Assembly (NCBI GenBank): GCA_016650045.1
Contig: JAENWK010000007.1
Coordinates: 1 to 48,567 of the forward strand
Length of the DNA stretch: 48,567 nucleotides
Reading direction: 5' to 3'
Source: Eubacteriaceae bacterium
GTDB taxonomy: Bacteria > Bacillota > Clostridia > Eubacteriales > Eubacteriaceae
Position 1 is the first letter of the stretch. Every line of letters starts with the position of its first letter. A program made the position numbers and the translations under genes. Below, piece by piece: positions 35,827 to 43,776 of the stretch. The notes under the pieces were generated by a model, which was not told where the DNA came from, ran no database searches, and was given only the letters and a program-made list of their open reading frames with translations.

Positions 35827-36663
35827 CTATTTGGAAATCTCTGCAATAATTTTATCGTCAATGGTAAAGGTGTGTTTTTCTTCCGGGAATTTTAAATCCT
35901 TTACTTCTGATATGTAATTTTCAATGGCTTCTTTTATGGTTTCATTAAGAGCCGCATATCGTTTGGAAAATTTTGGGGATTGTCCTGAGTACATGCCCAA
36001 AAGGTCATGTATCACCAAAACCTGTCCGTCACAGTATCTTCCGGCACCAATACCAATGGTCGGAATCGAAACATTTTTTGTGATCAGCTTGGCCAGTTTT
36101 TCCGGAATTCCTTCAAGAACGATTGCAAATGCTCCTGCCTTTTCAAGGGCTACAGCATCGTCAATCACAGCCATTGCCTGGGCCTTGTCTTTTCCCTGAA
36201 CTTTGAATCCCCCAAATACATTGACAGACTGGGGCGTGAGACCGATATGACCCATGACCGGTATCTGGGCTTTAACAATGGCTCTGACCTTGTCTGCCAT
36301 ATCTACGCCGCCTTCAAGTTTGACAGCATGGGCTTTACCTTCCTGAATCAGTCTTCCGGCGTTTCTCACGGCTTCCTCTTCACTGATATGATAGGATAAA
36401 AACGGCATATCTCCAACAATCAAAGCACTTTCTGTGCCTCTGGCAACCGCTTTACAGTGGTAAACCATATCGTCCATGGTAACCTCAAGGGTTGACTCAT
36501 AACCCTGAACCACCATTCCCAGGGAATCTCCCACCAGAATGGCATCAATGCCGGCGCCGTCGACAATTTTTGCCATGGAATAATCGTAGGCTGTTAGCAT
36601 GGTTATTTTTTCTTTGTTTCCCTTGGCCGTTAAAAAAGAGCTCACTGTAAATTTACTTTTCAT
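35827..36663 (-). CDS. panB: 3-methyl-2-oxobutanoate hydroxymethyltransferase
   Basis: 278 residues. It makes ketopantoate from 2-oxoisovalerate using methylene-tetrahydrofolate. Motifs [33 protein letters not shown] and [11 protein letters not shown] 36663 lies 11 bases inside the 3' end of the reductase gene, with AAAGGTG before it. The use of methylene-THF ties it to the folate branch of an acetogen. Confidence 0.98.
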   Translation of the reverse strand: MKSKFTVSSFLTAKGNKEKITMLTAYDYSMAKIVDGAGIDAILVGDSLGMVVQGYESTLEVTMDDMVYHCKAVARGTESALIVGDMPFLSYHISEEEAVRNAGRLIQEGKAHAVKLEGGVDMADKVRAIVKAQIPVMGHIGLTPQSVNVFGGFKVQGKDKAQAMAVIDDAVALEKAGAFAIVLEGIPEKLAKLITKNVSIPTIGIGAGRYCDGQVLVIHDLLGMYSGQSPKFSKRYAALNETIKEAIENYISEVKDLKFPEEKHTFTIDDKIIAEISK

Positions 36664-37531
36664 TATTTTCACCTTTCGTTACTAAGTTCATTATTTTTAA
36701 ATATTTTTCTGAATCCATTCGTTTATCCTTGATCATATTTAAAGTGGTGATGCCCATGGTCTCATAAAGATCCAGATATTCAGGCATAATGCTTTTTATG
36801 GCATCCAGATGTTTGGAAATGGTATTTTCATCCCCCCGAACCATGGGACCTGTAAGGGCATCGACGGTGCCACACTTCTTCACATTATTCAAAGTGGCTG
36901 TGATCAGCGGCAGAAATGCCGGAGAGATTTTCTCCTGGTCGATCCCTGCCTTTTTTAACATTTCAAATCCTGAATCAATTAAAGTCACCATATAATTTGA
37001 AAGAACGCAGGCGGCGGCGTGGTAGATAATTTTACTCTCCTTATCGATGATAAAAAATTCATTATTGGTTGTCTTAAGAATTTTTCGAATGTCATCTTTG
37101 CCCGAATTATTTCCTTCCAGGGTAAATTTTGTCATCTCAAGGTCTTTGATCGGGGTTGTGACTTCTGAAAAAGTCATGATAGGATGCAGGGAGGCAACCC
37201 CACAGCCCGATTGGTCCAGGGGCTTGAAAACATCCGATGAAAGCGCACCGCTGGTATGGACAAATGTGCGATTTTCATTCAGGGTGGGCGACTGACCAAG
37301 AAGGTTCACCACTTCTGGAATGGCATCATCACCGGTGGTGATAAAAATGACCTCACTTGATTTAATCAGTGAATCCAGGTCTTCAAACAACACTGATCCG
37401 GTGAGTCTGGCTGAGCGTTCAGAGGAACTTCTGGTTTTGCTGTAATACCCCGACACCGACAAGCCCTTTTGTGAAAAAAAGTTTCCCAACGATGTGCCGA
37501 CTTTTCCGGCACCGATAAATCCAATTTTCAT
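36653..37531 (-). CDS. panG: PanG-type ketopantoate reductase (Rossmann + DUF2520)
   Basis: 292 residues. Rossmann motif [13 protein letters not shown] at the start, then [12 protein letters not shown] and SLHPIMTF, and a helical C-terminal domain ([18 protein letters not shown]). This is the Rossmann/DUF2520 family, distinct from PanE. A PanG class of ketopantoate reductase is known from Francisella and some Firmicutes, and the position as first gene before panB fits that role exactly. The assignment rests on family plus context. Confidence 0.82.
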   Translation of the reverse strand: MKIGFIGAGKVGTSLGNFFSQKGLSVSGYYSKTRSSSERSARLTGSVLFEDLDSLIKSSEVIFITTGDDAIPEVVNLLGQSPTLNENRTFVHTSGALSSDVFKPLDQSGCGVASLHPIMTFSEVTTPIKDLEMTKFTLEGNNSGKDDIRKILKTTNNEFFIIDKESKIIYHAAACVLSNYMVTLIDSGFEMLKKAGIDQEKISPAFLPLITATLNNVKKCGTVDALTGPMVRGDENTISKHLDAIKSIMPEYLDLYETMGITTLNMIKDKRMDSEKYLKIMNLVTKGENNEK

Positions 37532-37620
37532 AGTCACCATCCTTAACAATTAGTTTAGCTTAAATAAATCCCTGGCGCATACATCAAAATTTACAAATAT
37601 TAATTTTGGCAAAATAAAAA

Positions 37621-37658
37621 AGGACTTCTGCTTTGAAATGGACATAAGCAAAAGACCT
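37621..37658 (-). terminator. Attenuator terminator upstream of panG
   Basis: Arms 37646-37658 and 37621-37633 (AGGTCTTTTGCTT with AAGCAGAAGTCCT, 12 of 13 positions pair counting one G-U) and a 12-base loop, followed by TTTTTATTTT. It sits 90 bases before the panG start and after the pan promoter, so it is an in-leader terminator. Confidence 0.82.
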
Positions 37659-37717
37659 ATTTATATGATATAAATATGGTTCTGATTATTCAGTCTCTGT
37701 CCAAAGGATCAAAGCAG
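37628..37717 (-). promoter_or_regulatory. Antiterminator-capable structured leader of the pantothenate operon (candidate riboswitch)
   Basis: Segment 37698-37717 pairs with 37628-37644 over 15 base pairs (CTGCTTTGA with TCAAAGCAG; TGGACA with TGTCCA). This closes a junction holding two further hairpins, CTGA/TCAG (37682-37693) and the ACC...GGT stem at 37655-37680. The pairing uses bases of the terminator arm, so the two folds exclude each other. It may belong to the pan motif RNA class known upstream of pantothenate genes, or be something else. Confidence 0.65.
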
Positions 37718-37782
37718 GTTTTTAGTTTAATTTTTATCCGTTATGATAAAAGTGCAGCTCACTGAGATACCGCCTTGGGAGT

Positions 37783-37811
37783 ATAATACAATAAAACAAA
37801 ATAAATTGCAA
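37783..37811 (-). promoter_or_regulatory. Promoter of panG-panB-panC-panD
   Basis: TTGCAA (37806-37811), a 17-base spacer and TATTAT (37783-37788) on the minus strand; transcription would start near 37775, about 60 bases before the structured leader. Confidence 0.75.
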
Positions 37812-37863
37812 GTATTTTTATAAATTCTGAAAGTTGTTTGATCTTAGTCCGCACTCATCTGCG

Positions 37864-37905
37864 TTATAGAGTACCATCCCCGCCAATTAAGCCGATTGTC
37901 TTCAT
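37864..37905 (-). pseudogene. N-terminal stub of an aspartate/glutamate racemase-like gene
   Basis: With a GGAAAGGA site, ATG 37905 opens MKTIGLIGGDGTL and then stops at 37864-37866. MKTIGLIGG is the usual first strand of aspartate racemase family proteins, normally followed by the catalytic region. The rest of the gene is gone; the pan promoter begins 50 bases further on. Confidence 0.65.
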
Positions 37906-38052
37906 ATTTATCGTCCTTTCCAGCCACCTTTATATCATTTACTCAACTTTCCCAGCGTTGAAATACCGATATCTGTGCCTCCTTAAAACCTGCCAGAATC
38001 AACCAGAATTTGTAGGAACTTTTTCATATTCTTCTGTTATGCATAATTTTAG

Positions 38053-38178
38053 TTAAAAAAGCATTGATAAAATCATTTCCGCAATTATAATTTCCATTGT
38101 TTCTTCGTCAATTTCTTCTGCATGCGATTTTTTCAAATCATCAAAAAGCATTTCAACCGTTTTTTTCTCTTCCATCAT
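38053..38178 (-). CDS. Small acidic helical protein, 41 aa
   Basis: The frame starts 4 bases after the stop of the methyltransferase gene upstream, using a GAGG site that overlaps that stop. The product is acidic and Met-rich (KKTVEMLFDDLKKSHAEE, ending AEMILSMLF) and likely alpha-helical. No family is recognised. Tight coupling suggests a partner or subunit of the methyltransferase; it could also be chance. Confidence 0.45.
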   Translation of the reverse strand: MMEEKKTVEMLFDDLKKSHAEEIDEETMEIIIAEMILSMLF

Positions 38179-38182
38179 AACC

Positions 38183-39349
38183 TCAATATTTTCCATAATC
38201 ATGGACAAATTCATGAACTGCCCGAATATTTTCAAAACGTCCATCTTCAAGTGAAAGCATTAATTTATCTGTTGTGAAAATAAACCCTCCTCCCGGAGCA
38301 CATTCATCAATAACCCGTTTAGCCGTATCAATGCATTGCGCCTCAGTGCCATAGGCGAGCTGTGATATGGGCATTCCCCCTCCAATACAAAGATAATCAC
38401 CAACCCGCTTCTTAATTTCATAAAGATTTCCATACTCGAAAATACCAAATATTTTCCCTTTGGGAAAGGCTTCAAAATAATCCAAATAAGGTGTCCAGTC
38501 ATTTTCTAAAAAGAGACAAACCGTATAATCAGCACGTGTATAGATTTCCAAAACTTGGATCAAAAATGGAAGATAAAACGTTTCAAAATCTTTTGGCTTT
38601 AGGTAGGTCCCAAGATGAAGTGGTATCATAACACAATGCCCATCTTCCGGAGTATTATAAATTTTCATTTTCATTTCTGTGATACATGAAGTGAGCACTC
38701 TCGATGCTTCTAAAAAAAGCTCGGGGTAGCGATTAATATCAGTAATAACCCCCTGAAACCCCCTGAAAAATTCCTGTAGAATATCCGGTCCAAAGGAAGC
38801 AATTGTTCGTGCTAAAACAGGGATGCCTAAAACGTTTTCAGTTTGTTTGAATAAATGTATACTCTTTTGACGATGATCATGATATGCCTCGAAAGCCTCA
38901 TTGAGTGCATGGGCCGATCGGGAGTCCCCATAACTCAGAATCTCAAATTTCTTTGGAAAAAATTCGTTAAGCATGAATTTTAGTGGGTCTTTAATCAAAG
39001 AATCGTAATCCGAAACGTCCATATAATAACTATTTCGTTCTTCATAATTTACGATACCATCCGTTAGCACATAACTTCCGGTATTATTGAATGCTTCAAA
39101 AAGCGATTCGATCCAAAGGTTGCCAAGACTGTATAATCCATCGACATAAATTTCAGAAAATGTTTTTTCAAAGGCTTCAAAATAAAGAAGTGGATTCTTT
39201 AAAACGTCGCTTGAAGATAATCCGCAATGATGAACCGGCCACATTTCAGACATAAATAAAATTGGTACTCGATCAGGTATTTGTCTCTTGAAAGCAAGAT
39301 TGAAACGATTTAGTCTTTGTGTATAAAGTTCTTTTTTTAAAGAATACAT
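38183..39349 (-). CDS. Uroporphyrinogen decarboxylase-family methyltransferase, 388 aa
   Basis: 388 residues, URO-D superfamily fold. Recognisable: RQIPDRVPILF near the start, the HLGTYLKPKDFETFYLPF block, and the C-terminal IGGGMPISQLAYG and DECAPGGGFIFTTD. In acetogens and methanogens such proteins move methyl groups to or from corrinoid proteins (MtaA/MtvB-like). True heme-pathway URO-D is unlikely, given the neighbouring corrinoid genes. ATG 39349 follows AAGGGG. It has its own promoter and sits beyond a terminator from the other methyltransferase, so it may serve a different substrate. Confidence 0.85.
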   Translation of the reverse strand: MYSLKKELYTQRLNRFNLAFKRQIPDRVPILFMSEMWPVHHCGLSSSDVLKNPLLYFEAFEKTFSEIYVDGLYSLGNLWIESLFEAFNNTGSYVLTDGIVNYEERNSYYMDVSDYDSLIKDPLKFMLNEFFPKKFEILSYGDSRSAHALNEAFEAYHDHRQKSIHLFKQTENVLGIPVLARTIASFGPDILQEFFRGFQGVITDINRYPELFLEASRVLTSCITEMKMKIYNTPEDGHCVMIPLHLGTYLKPKDFETFYLPFLIQVLEIYTRADYTVCLFLENDWTPYLDYFEAFPKGKIFGIFEYGNLYEIKKRVGDYLCIGGGMPISQLAYGTEAQCIDTAKRVIDECAPGGGFIFTTDKLMLSLEDGRFENIRAVHEFVHDYGKY

Positions 39350-39376
39350 ACTGAACCCCTTCGTATATTTTTCATG

Positions 39377-39384
39377 ATTATAAC
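39377..39384 (-). promoter_or_regulatory. Extended -10 promoter of the 388-aa methyltransferase gene
   Basis: TGTTATAAT pattern (TGn plus TATAAT at 39377-39382) on the minus strand, about 28 bases before the start codon. No good -35 box at 17 bases. Confidence 0.5.
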
Positions 39385-39501
39385 ACAAAGCATACAACTA
39401 TTTTTATCAACACCAAAATTTATCCGTAATATTCCTGAGTTTTTTTCAGTAATAAAGATATTATCATCAAGCTCAGGGTATTTTCGCAATTACCTAAAAA
39501 A

Positions 39502-39556
39502 TTAAGCTCTATTCCAACTAATAACCTAATGAGGTTCATATCGGAATAAAGCTTAA
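39502..39556 (-). terminator. Terminator of the methyl-transfer operon
   Basis: Extended hairpin with paired blocks TTAAGCT/AGCTTAA, ATTCC/GGAAT and AACCT/AGGTT, followed by TTTTTTAGG on the minus strand, 20 bases after the 327-aa methyltransferase stop. Confidence 0.85.
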
Positions 39557-39577
39557 TAAATATTCTAATTTCTCTGA

Positions 39578-40561
39578 TTAAAAGATTTCCTTGCTGAGCT
39601 GGTCGATAATTTCACTTGTTGCTTCATAAACACCTGGGAATGAGCTGATGTTTAACCCTTGACTTAAACATGGAATAAAATAAAGTTTACCACATTCTTC
39701 ACAGGCTTTTTTGGTATCTTCATAAATCTTTTCCCGAGTCCAGCCTGGGAAATCGACTCGACCGCTGTCAATATCTCCCATAAATGTGATCTTCCCGCCA
39801 AATTGTTTGATGAGTTCAGGCACATTGTTGGTTGTCATAACACCCTGCCAGATATCGATACCCATGTCAAGCATTTCCGGAACCAGATTGGCTGCATAGC
39901 TGTCGCTGTGGTGAACAATCAATTCGACGCCGTTCGCTTTCCAGAATCCATAAACTTTCTTGTAAGCCGGCAGAATAAACTCATCGAACATTGCCGGTGA
40001 GATGAAGGACGAACGTTGACTGCCCCAGTCATCATGATGGAATAATGCATCCGGATGAATGTGTTTAACCACTTCTGCTGCATATGCCAGCTCATACTCA
40101 ACAACGTAATCAATCAGTTCCTTCATGGCTTCAGGTTCTTCATAGAGTGCCATCAATGCATCTTCCATACTCATGAGATGATGGGTCATTTCAAAAATTC
40201 CAGGTGCACAAAATGCAGTGACAAATTTGTCATTGCGGTCCACAGATTTAGCATGTGCTTCCGCTGCCGCCCATTCTTCATCGGTATAGAAAACAGAGGG
40301 AGCTTTGACACTTTCTTTCCAATTTGTAATGTCTTTCAGTACCTTGTGTTCATCGTCATGCATTGGAAAAGAACCGATTTGATCTGCTGGCCAATCGAAG
40401 GTGATACCCCATTTATTTTTGATCCGTGTACCTGGACCCGGCGCCAGGGGAAGATCCATCGGGGCCTCCAAAATGATGTCCATAAATTCGTATTGATTCA
40501 CAAAGCGATCCGGATTTCCGCCCTTCATGGTTTCCATTAAGTTCTGTCTTTTTGTTAACAT
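39578..40561 (-). CDS. Corrinoid-dependent methyltransferase I (URO-D family, MtvB-like)
   Basis: 327 residues, URO-D superfamily. Motifs: FHHDDWGSQRSSFISPAMFDEF, GVELIVHHSDSYAANL, WQGVMTTNNVPEL and a C-terminal YFIPCLSQGLN. With the corrinoid protein and methyl-THF methyltransferase upstream it forms the three-part set of acetogen O-demethylases (vanillate/veratrol systems; MtvB in Moorella). It should bind the methylated substrate and pass the methyl to Co(I). The exact substrate cannot be read from the sequence. AGGAGG-type site before ATG 40561. Confidence 0.85.
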   Translation of the reverse strand: MLTKRQNLMETMKGGNPDRFVNQYEFMDIILEAPMDLPLAPGPGTRIKNKWGITFDWPADQIGSFPMHDDEHKVLKDITNWKESVKAPSVFYTDEEWAAAEAHAKSVDRNDKFVTAFCAPGIFEMTHHLMSMEDALMALYEEPEAMKELIDYVVEYELAYAAEVVKHIHPDALFHHDDWGSQRSSFISPAMFDEFILPAYKKVYGFWKANGVELIVHHSDSYAANLVPEMLDMGIDIWQGVMTTNNVPELIKQFGGKITFMGDIDSGRVDFPGWTREKIYEDTKKACEECGKLYFIPCLSQGLNISSFPGVYEATSEIIDQLSKEIF

Positions 40562-40591
40562 ATTCGTTCCTCCTTAGATTTTATTAGGGTT

Positions 40592-41218
40592 TTAAGCGAC
40601 TAATTCTTTTGCTTTAACAGCGGCTGTACCGGCATCAGGAGCAAATCCATCGGCGCCGATTTCTGCTGCGTATTCCGGTGTCACAGGGGCTCCGCCAACA
40701 ATGACTTTAACATCTAATCCACTGGCTTTAATGGCGGCAACCGCTTCTCTCAGGGCTGGCATGGTTGAGGTCAGAAGACCGGAACAGGCTACTAATTTTA
40801 CATTATCGTTGTCTTTAATGGTCTGTACAAAAGTTTCTGCGGGTACGTCAACCCCAAGGTCAACCACATCAAATCCCGCACTTTCAATCATCATGGAAAC
40901 GAGATTCTTTCCGATGTCATGCAAATCGCCTGCAACGGTACCAATCACACAGGTTCCCAAAGAGGTTGCGCCATCTCCTGCAAGAAGCGGTTTTAACACA
41001 TCCACACCCTTTGACATGGCTTTTGCCGCAATGAGCATTTCCGGTACAAAAATTTCTCCGGACGAGAATTTTTCTCCAACCACGCCCATGGAATCCACCA
41101 TCGCCTGGAGTATTTCTCCCGGTGCGATTCCTGCGTCTAATGCTTCCTGCACCAATCCTGGTACGAGTTTTGATTTTCCGGCTTCCACTTTAGCTTTTAC
41201 TTCTTCAATTTTTGACAT
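40592..41218 (-). CDS. Corrinoid (methyl-carrier) protein, MtvC-like
   Basis: 208 residues. N-terminal helical cap domain (about 1-85, AGIAPGEILQAMVDSMGVVGEKFSSGE) and a B12-binding Rossmann domain with the base-off His in GDLHDIGKNLV and later GADGFAPDA. It carries the methyl group between methyltransferase I and the THF methyltransferase. High alanine and glycine content suggests strong expression. Confidence 0.95.
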   Translation of the reverse strand: MSKIEEVKAKVEAGKSKLVPGLVQEALDAGIAPGEILQAMVDSMGVVGEKFSSGEIFVPEMLIAAKAMSKGVDVLKPLLAGDGATSLGTCVIGTVAGDLHDIGKNLVSMMIESAGFDVVDLGVDVPAETFVQTIKDNDNVKLVACSGLLTSTMPALREAVAAIKASGLDVKVIVGGAPVTPEYAAEIGADGFAPDAGTAAVKAKELVA

Positions 41219-41318
41219 TCTTTCTTCCTCCTTATTTTTACTGGCCTAACTATTTTATTTTCTTGTGAACATGTGACTAATGAAATGATGCTTTAATATT
41301 TTGAATTGATCTAAATCC

Positions 41319-42125
41319 TCAGGCTTTAACCGGCCCAAAGATACCTTCCCGATAAGCGCCAATGTATTCCATGCAGTAGTCGTCGTCGCCAAGCAGGGCT
41401 TCGGTTGCAAAAATGATACCCATCAGATCACGGTTGGTTGGATCTAGAATGGCACTGTTCATGCCGGCATTCATGGCTAAAACGGTAAAGCCCATGTTAA
41501 CCATTTTACGGACTGGCAGGTTGAATGAAATATTACTCACAGCTCCAGTGACGTGAATAGTGGGATATTGTGCTTTTATTTCACGAATCACTTCGGTAAC
41601 CATGCTGATGCCTTCTTCGGAAGTGCAAAGCATTTCAATTAATGGATCGATGTGCATTCGGGAAGGATCGATTTTATATTCCTTCACCTTTGCCATAAGG
41701 TCCGAAAATACGTCCAAACGGTCTTTGGCGGTTTTGGGAATTCCCTTGTCGCTGTTTAAGAGCGCAACACATTCCCATGAGGTGTCAGCGATCGCAGTAA
41801 ATGCCGCTTCAATTTTAGCCCCTTCTAAAGATACGGAATTGAACAGTCCGGGTTTGTTGCAGTATTTCATGGATTCGATGCAGGTGTGCACGTTGGGGCT
41901 GTCCACTGCAATGGGGGTTTCGGTCACTTCCTGTACCAGGTCAATGAGCCAATTCATAGTTTCCAGTTCAATGTCATCGTCTACTGAAGCGCAGACATCA
42001 ATGAAACTGACACCGGCTTCAGTCTGAATTTTTGCAAGATTTCTTATGAAATCAGCATCTTTTTCGGCAATGGCTTTTGCGACGGATGGAATCGCTCCGT
42101 TAATTTTTTCTCCAATAATAATCAT
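41319..42125 (-). CDS. Methyltetrahydrofolate:corrinoid methyltransferase (MtvA-like)
   Basis: 268 residues, pterin-binding TIM barrel. IIGEKINGAIPSV at the start, VDSPNVHTCIES, then HVTGAVSNISFNLPVRK, whose Asn contacts the pterin in relatives such as AcsE. It transfers methyl from the corrinoid protein to tetrahydrofolate, giving methyl-THF for the Wood-Ljungdahl pathway. ATG 42125 with AAGGAGG. First gene of the operon, 100 bases before the corrinoid gene. Confidence 0.93.
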   Translation of the reverse strand: MIIIGEKINGAIPSVAKAIAEKDADFIRNLAKIQTEAGVSFIDVCASVDDDIELETMNWLIDLVQEVTETPIAVDSPNVHTCIESMKYCNKPGLFNSVSLEGAKIEAAFTAIADTSWECVALLNSDKGIPKTAKDRLDVFSDLMAKVKEYKIDPSRMHIDPLIEMLCTSEEGISMVTEVIREIKAQYPTIHVTGAVSNISFNLPVRKMVNMGFTVLAMNAGMNSAILDPTNRDLMGIIFATEALLGDDDYCMEYIGAYREGIFGPVKA

Positions 42126-42213
42126 AGTCAAACCTCCTTGTTTCTCTTATCAATAATTGTCATACAGGTGGTTGTCTGCAAAATTTTATTTAAACATTTT
42201 GTTGGATGTTACT

Positions 42214-42221
42214 TGTATACA
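42214..42221. promoter_or_regulatory. Candidate GntR/UTRA operator
   Basis: Perfect 8-base palindrome TGTATACA inside CTTGTATACACC, about 45 bases downstream of the predicted transcription start of the methyl-transfer operon. HutC/UTRA-type GntR regulators favour GT-TA-AC palindromes of this kind, and two such genes lie next door. A nearby GTGTTGCAC (42243-42251) is a second possible half-site pair. Confidence 0.45.
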
Positions 42222-42270
42222 CCAAATGCTATAAAAAAATAGTGCAACACCACATATTTCTCTTAATTTG

Positions 42271-42299
42271 ATATTATCACCCTATTTCTGAAATGTCAA
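42271..42299 (-). promoter_or_regulatory. Promoter of the methyl-transfer operon
   Basis: TTGACA (42294-42299), a 17-base spacer and TAATAT (42271-42276) on the minus strand; leader of about 140 bases to the first ATG. Such a strong core promoter would need a repressor or a leader to be inducible. Confidence 0.85.
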
Positions 42300-42351
42300 C
42301 CTTATTTTAAAACTTTTCGTTTTAAGATCACACTGACTTTTTAAGATGGTT

Positions 42352-43065
42352 TCATGAATGGTTGAGAAAGCCTTTAGTTGATACGCCGCTAAGCTGCATA
42401 TATTCTTTTTGGTAATAAACCGTTATTTTTCCAATAAGCTTTTCATATTGATCGTAACAGGATTCTTCGGCTACCAGTATTGGTGTATGCTGTGGAATTT
42501 TTAAAATCTCTGCAACAAAAGAAGGCGCTTCTTCACCAAAAATCCTAAGTTTGCGGTTTCGGCCAAAGGCCTTAAAAATCGCCGTTATTTTATCAGGATC
42601 AGAATACTTTGCCTGTTTTTGGGAAGAAAGCTCTTTTCGATAAAATAGTTTATAAATGGTAAATGCGGCTGGTATATTCCCCATATAAATAAGCTCCGGC
42701 AGACAATAGGTATTTGCTGTTATCGGATCAGTCTCCGAGCCTGGTGGTATAAAGTTCAACAAAGTTAGTTGTTCGATTCTAATTTGGTCTCGTTTTTCCC
42801 CCATGTACACTAATTCAGTCGGATTAAATGAGAGCAAGTATTTATTATGTTTCGGCACATTAACATAATAGCCGATGCGTTGAATCGCATAAAGATACCC
42901 TTTGTTCACAAGCTCATTTAATGCTTTTTTTACTGACGATTTACTTGTATCATAAATCTGACAAAATTCGGATTCCGTTGGGAGTTTGTCTCCGGATTTT
43001 AATGTATTGCTTTTTATTTTTTTGATAATATCCTCTTGAATCACTTGATAGATTTGCTGTTTCAT
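42352..43065 (-). CDS. GntR family regulator with UTRA-like domain (second)
   Basis: 237 residues. N-terminal winged helix (LKSGDKLPTESEFCQIYDTS) followed by a ligand-binding domain of UTRA type (PPGSETDPITANTYCLPE, then VAEILKIPQHTPILVAEES). Its ATG directly abuts the stop of the other regulator. The recognition helix differs between the two, so they may read different sites. It faces the methyl-transfer promoter, which begins 60 bases downstream of its stop. Confidence 0.9.
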   Translation of the reverse strand: MKQQIYQVIQEDIIKKIKSNTLKSGDKLPTESEFCQIYDTSKSSVKKALNELVNKGYLYAIQRIGYYVNVPKHNKYLLSFNPTELVYMGEKRDQIRIEQLTLLNFIPPGSETDPITANTYCLPELIYMGNIPAAFTIYKLFYRKELSSQKQAKYSDPDKITAIFKAFGRNRKLRIFGEEAPSFVAEILKIPQHTPILVAEESCYDQYEKLIGKITVYYQKEYMQLSGVSTKGFLNHS

Positions 43066-43773
43066 TTATTCACCTATAACAGACTCTCCTTCGATAAGAC
43101 AATTTTTATAATGACAGTATAGCTGTCCCCAACCAATTGGAGACCCTTCCAGATCCAATATTTTCTGTTCAATAATGAATACCGGATCATGGTTATTGAT
43201 TTTGAGCAACGTGCTTATTTCATTTGAAGGCATATCCATCCGAATAGAAATTTTTCGATGAATATCAAACATTGACGTACGATTGGCTATGATTTCAGGA
43301 AAAGTAATATAATTGATTTCTTTTTCTACAATCGGAATGCCCGTAAAATACGGAATATATTTAATATCGTAGGCTGCTAATTGCTTATCACTGTAAATTA
43401 AATGTTTGATAACAACAACCCTTTTGTTCGGAGAGATGTTCAGTTGGTATATAAGTTCCGCACTTGGTTTGATAATATCAACTTCCATCAATCGACTTTC
43501 CTTGTTTTTTCCTTTTATGATTTCAAGCTCGTCAAAGGTAAATAGATATTTATCTGTGGCTATTTTATTTGCAAAATAACCTTTTCCAGGAACAGAATAA
43601 AGGTATTTTTCATTAACAAGCACACTGAGTGCCTTTCGCACCGTCATTCGGCTTACATTGTATTGACTGCATAATGTATTTTCAGAAGGAAGCGCGTCAT
43701 TAGCTGAGATAAATCCATGGGTAATTTGGGTTCGGATATCATCCGAAATTTTTTGGTATACCGGTACTGCCAT
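43066..43773 (-). CDS. GntR family regulator with UTRA domain (first)
   Basis: 235 residues. Winged helix with ISANDALPSENTLCSQYNVSR, MTVRKALSVLV, then a UTRA domain ending in DPVFIIEQKILDLEGSPIGWG. Probable ligand-responsive repressor or activator. Lies between a corrinoid protein gene and a second GntR gene in one operon, which ties it to sensing of the methylated substrate or of the corrinoid state. Confidence 0.92.
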   Translation of the reverse strand: MAVPVYQKISDDIRTQITHGFISANDALPSENTLCSQYNVSRMTVRKALSVLVNEKYLYSVPGKGYFANKIATDKYLFTFDELEIIKGKNKESRLMEVDIIKPSAELIYQLNISPNKRVVVIKHLIYSDKQLAAYDIKYIPYFTGIPIVEKEINYITFPEIIANRTSMFDIHRKISIRMDMPSNEISTLLKINNHDPVFIIEQKILDLEGSPIGWGQLYCHYKNCLIEGESVIGE

Positions 43774-43776
43774 GAA

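Noticed and set aside
37838-38056. 72-codon plus-strand ORF in the pan upstream region
   Set aside because: It lies antisense to the pan promoter zone and the racemase stub, and has no ribosome binding site.
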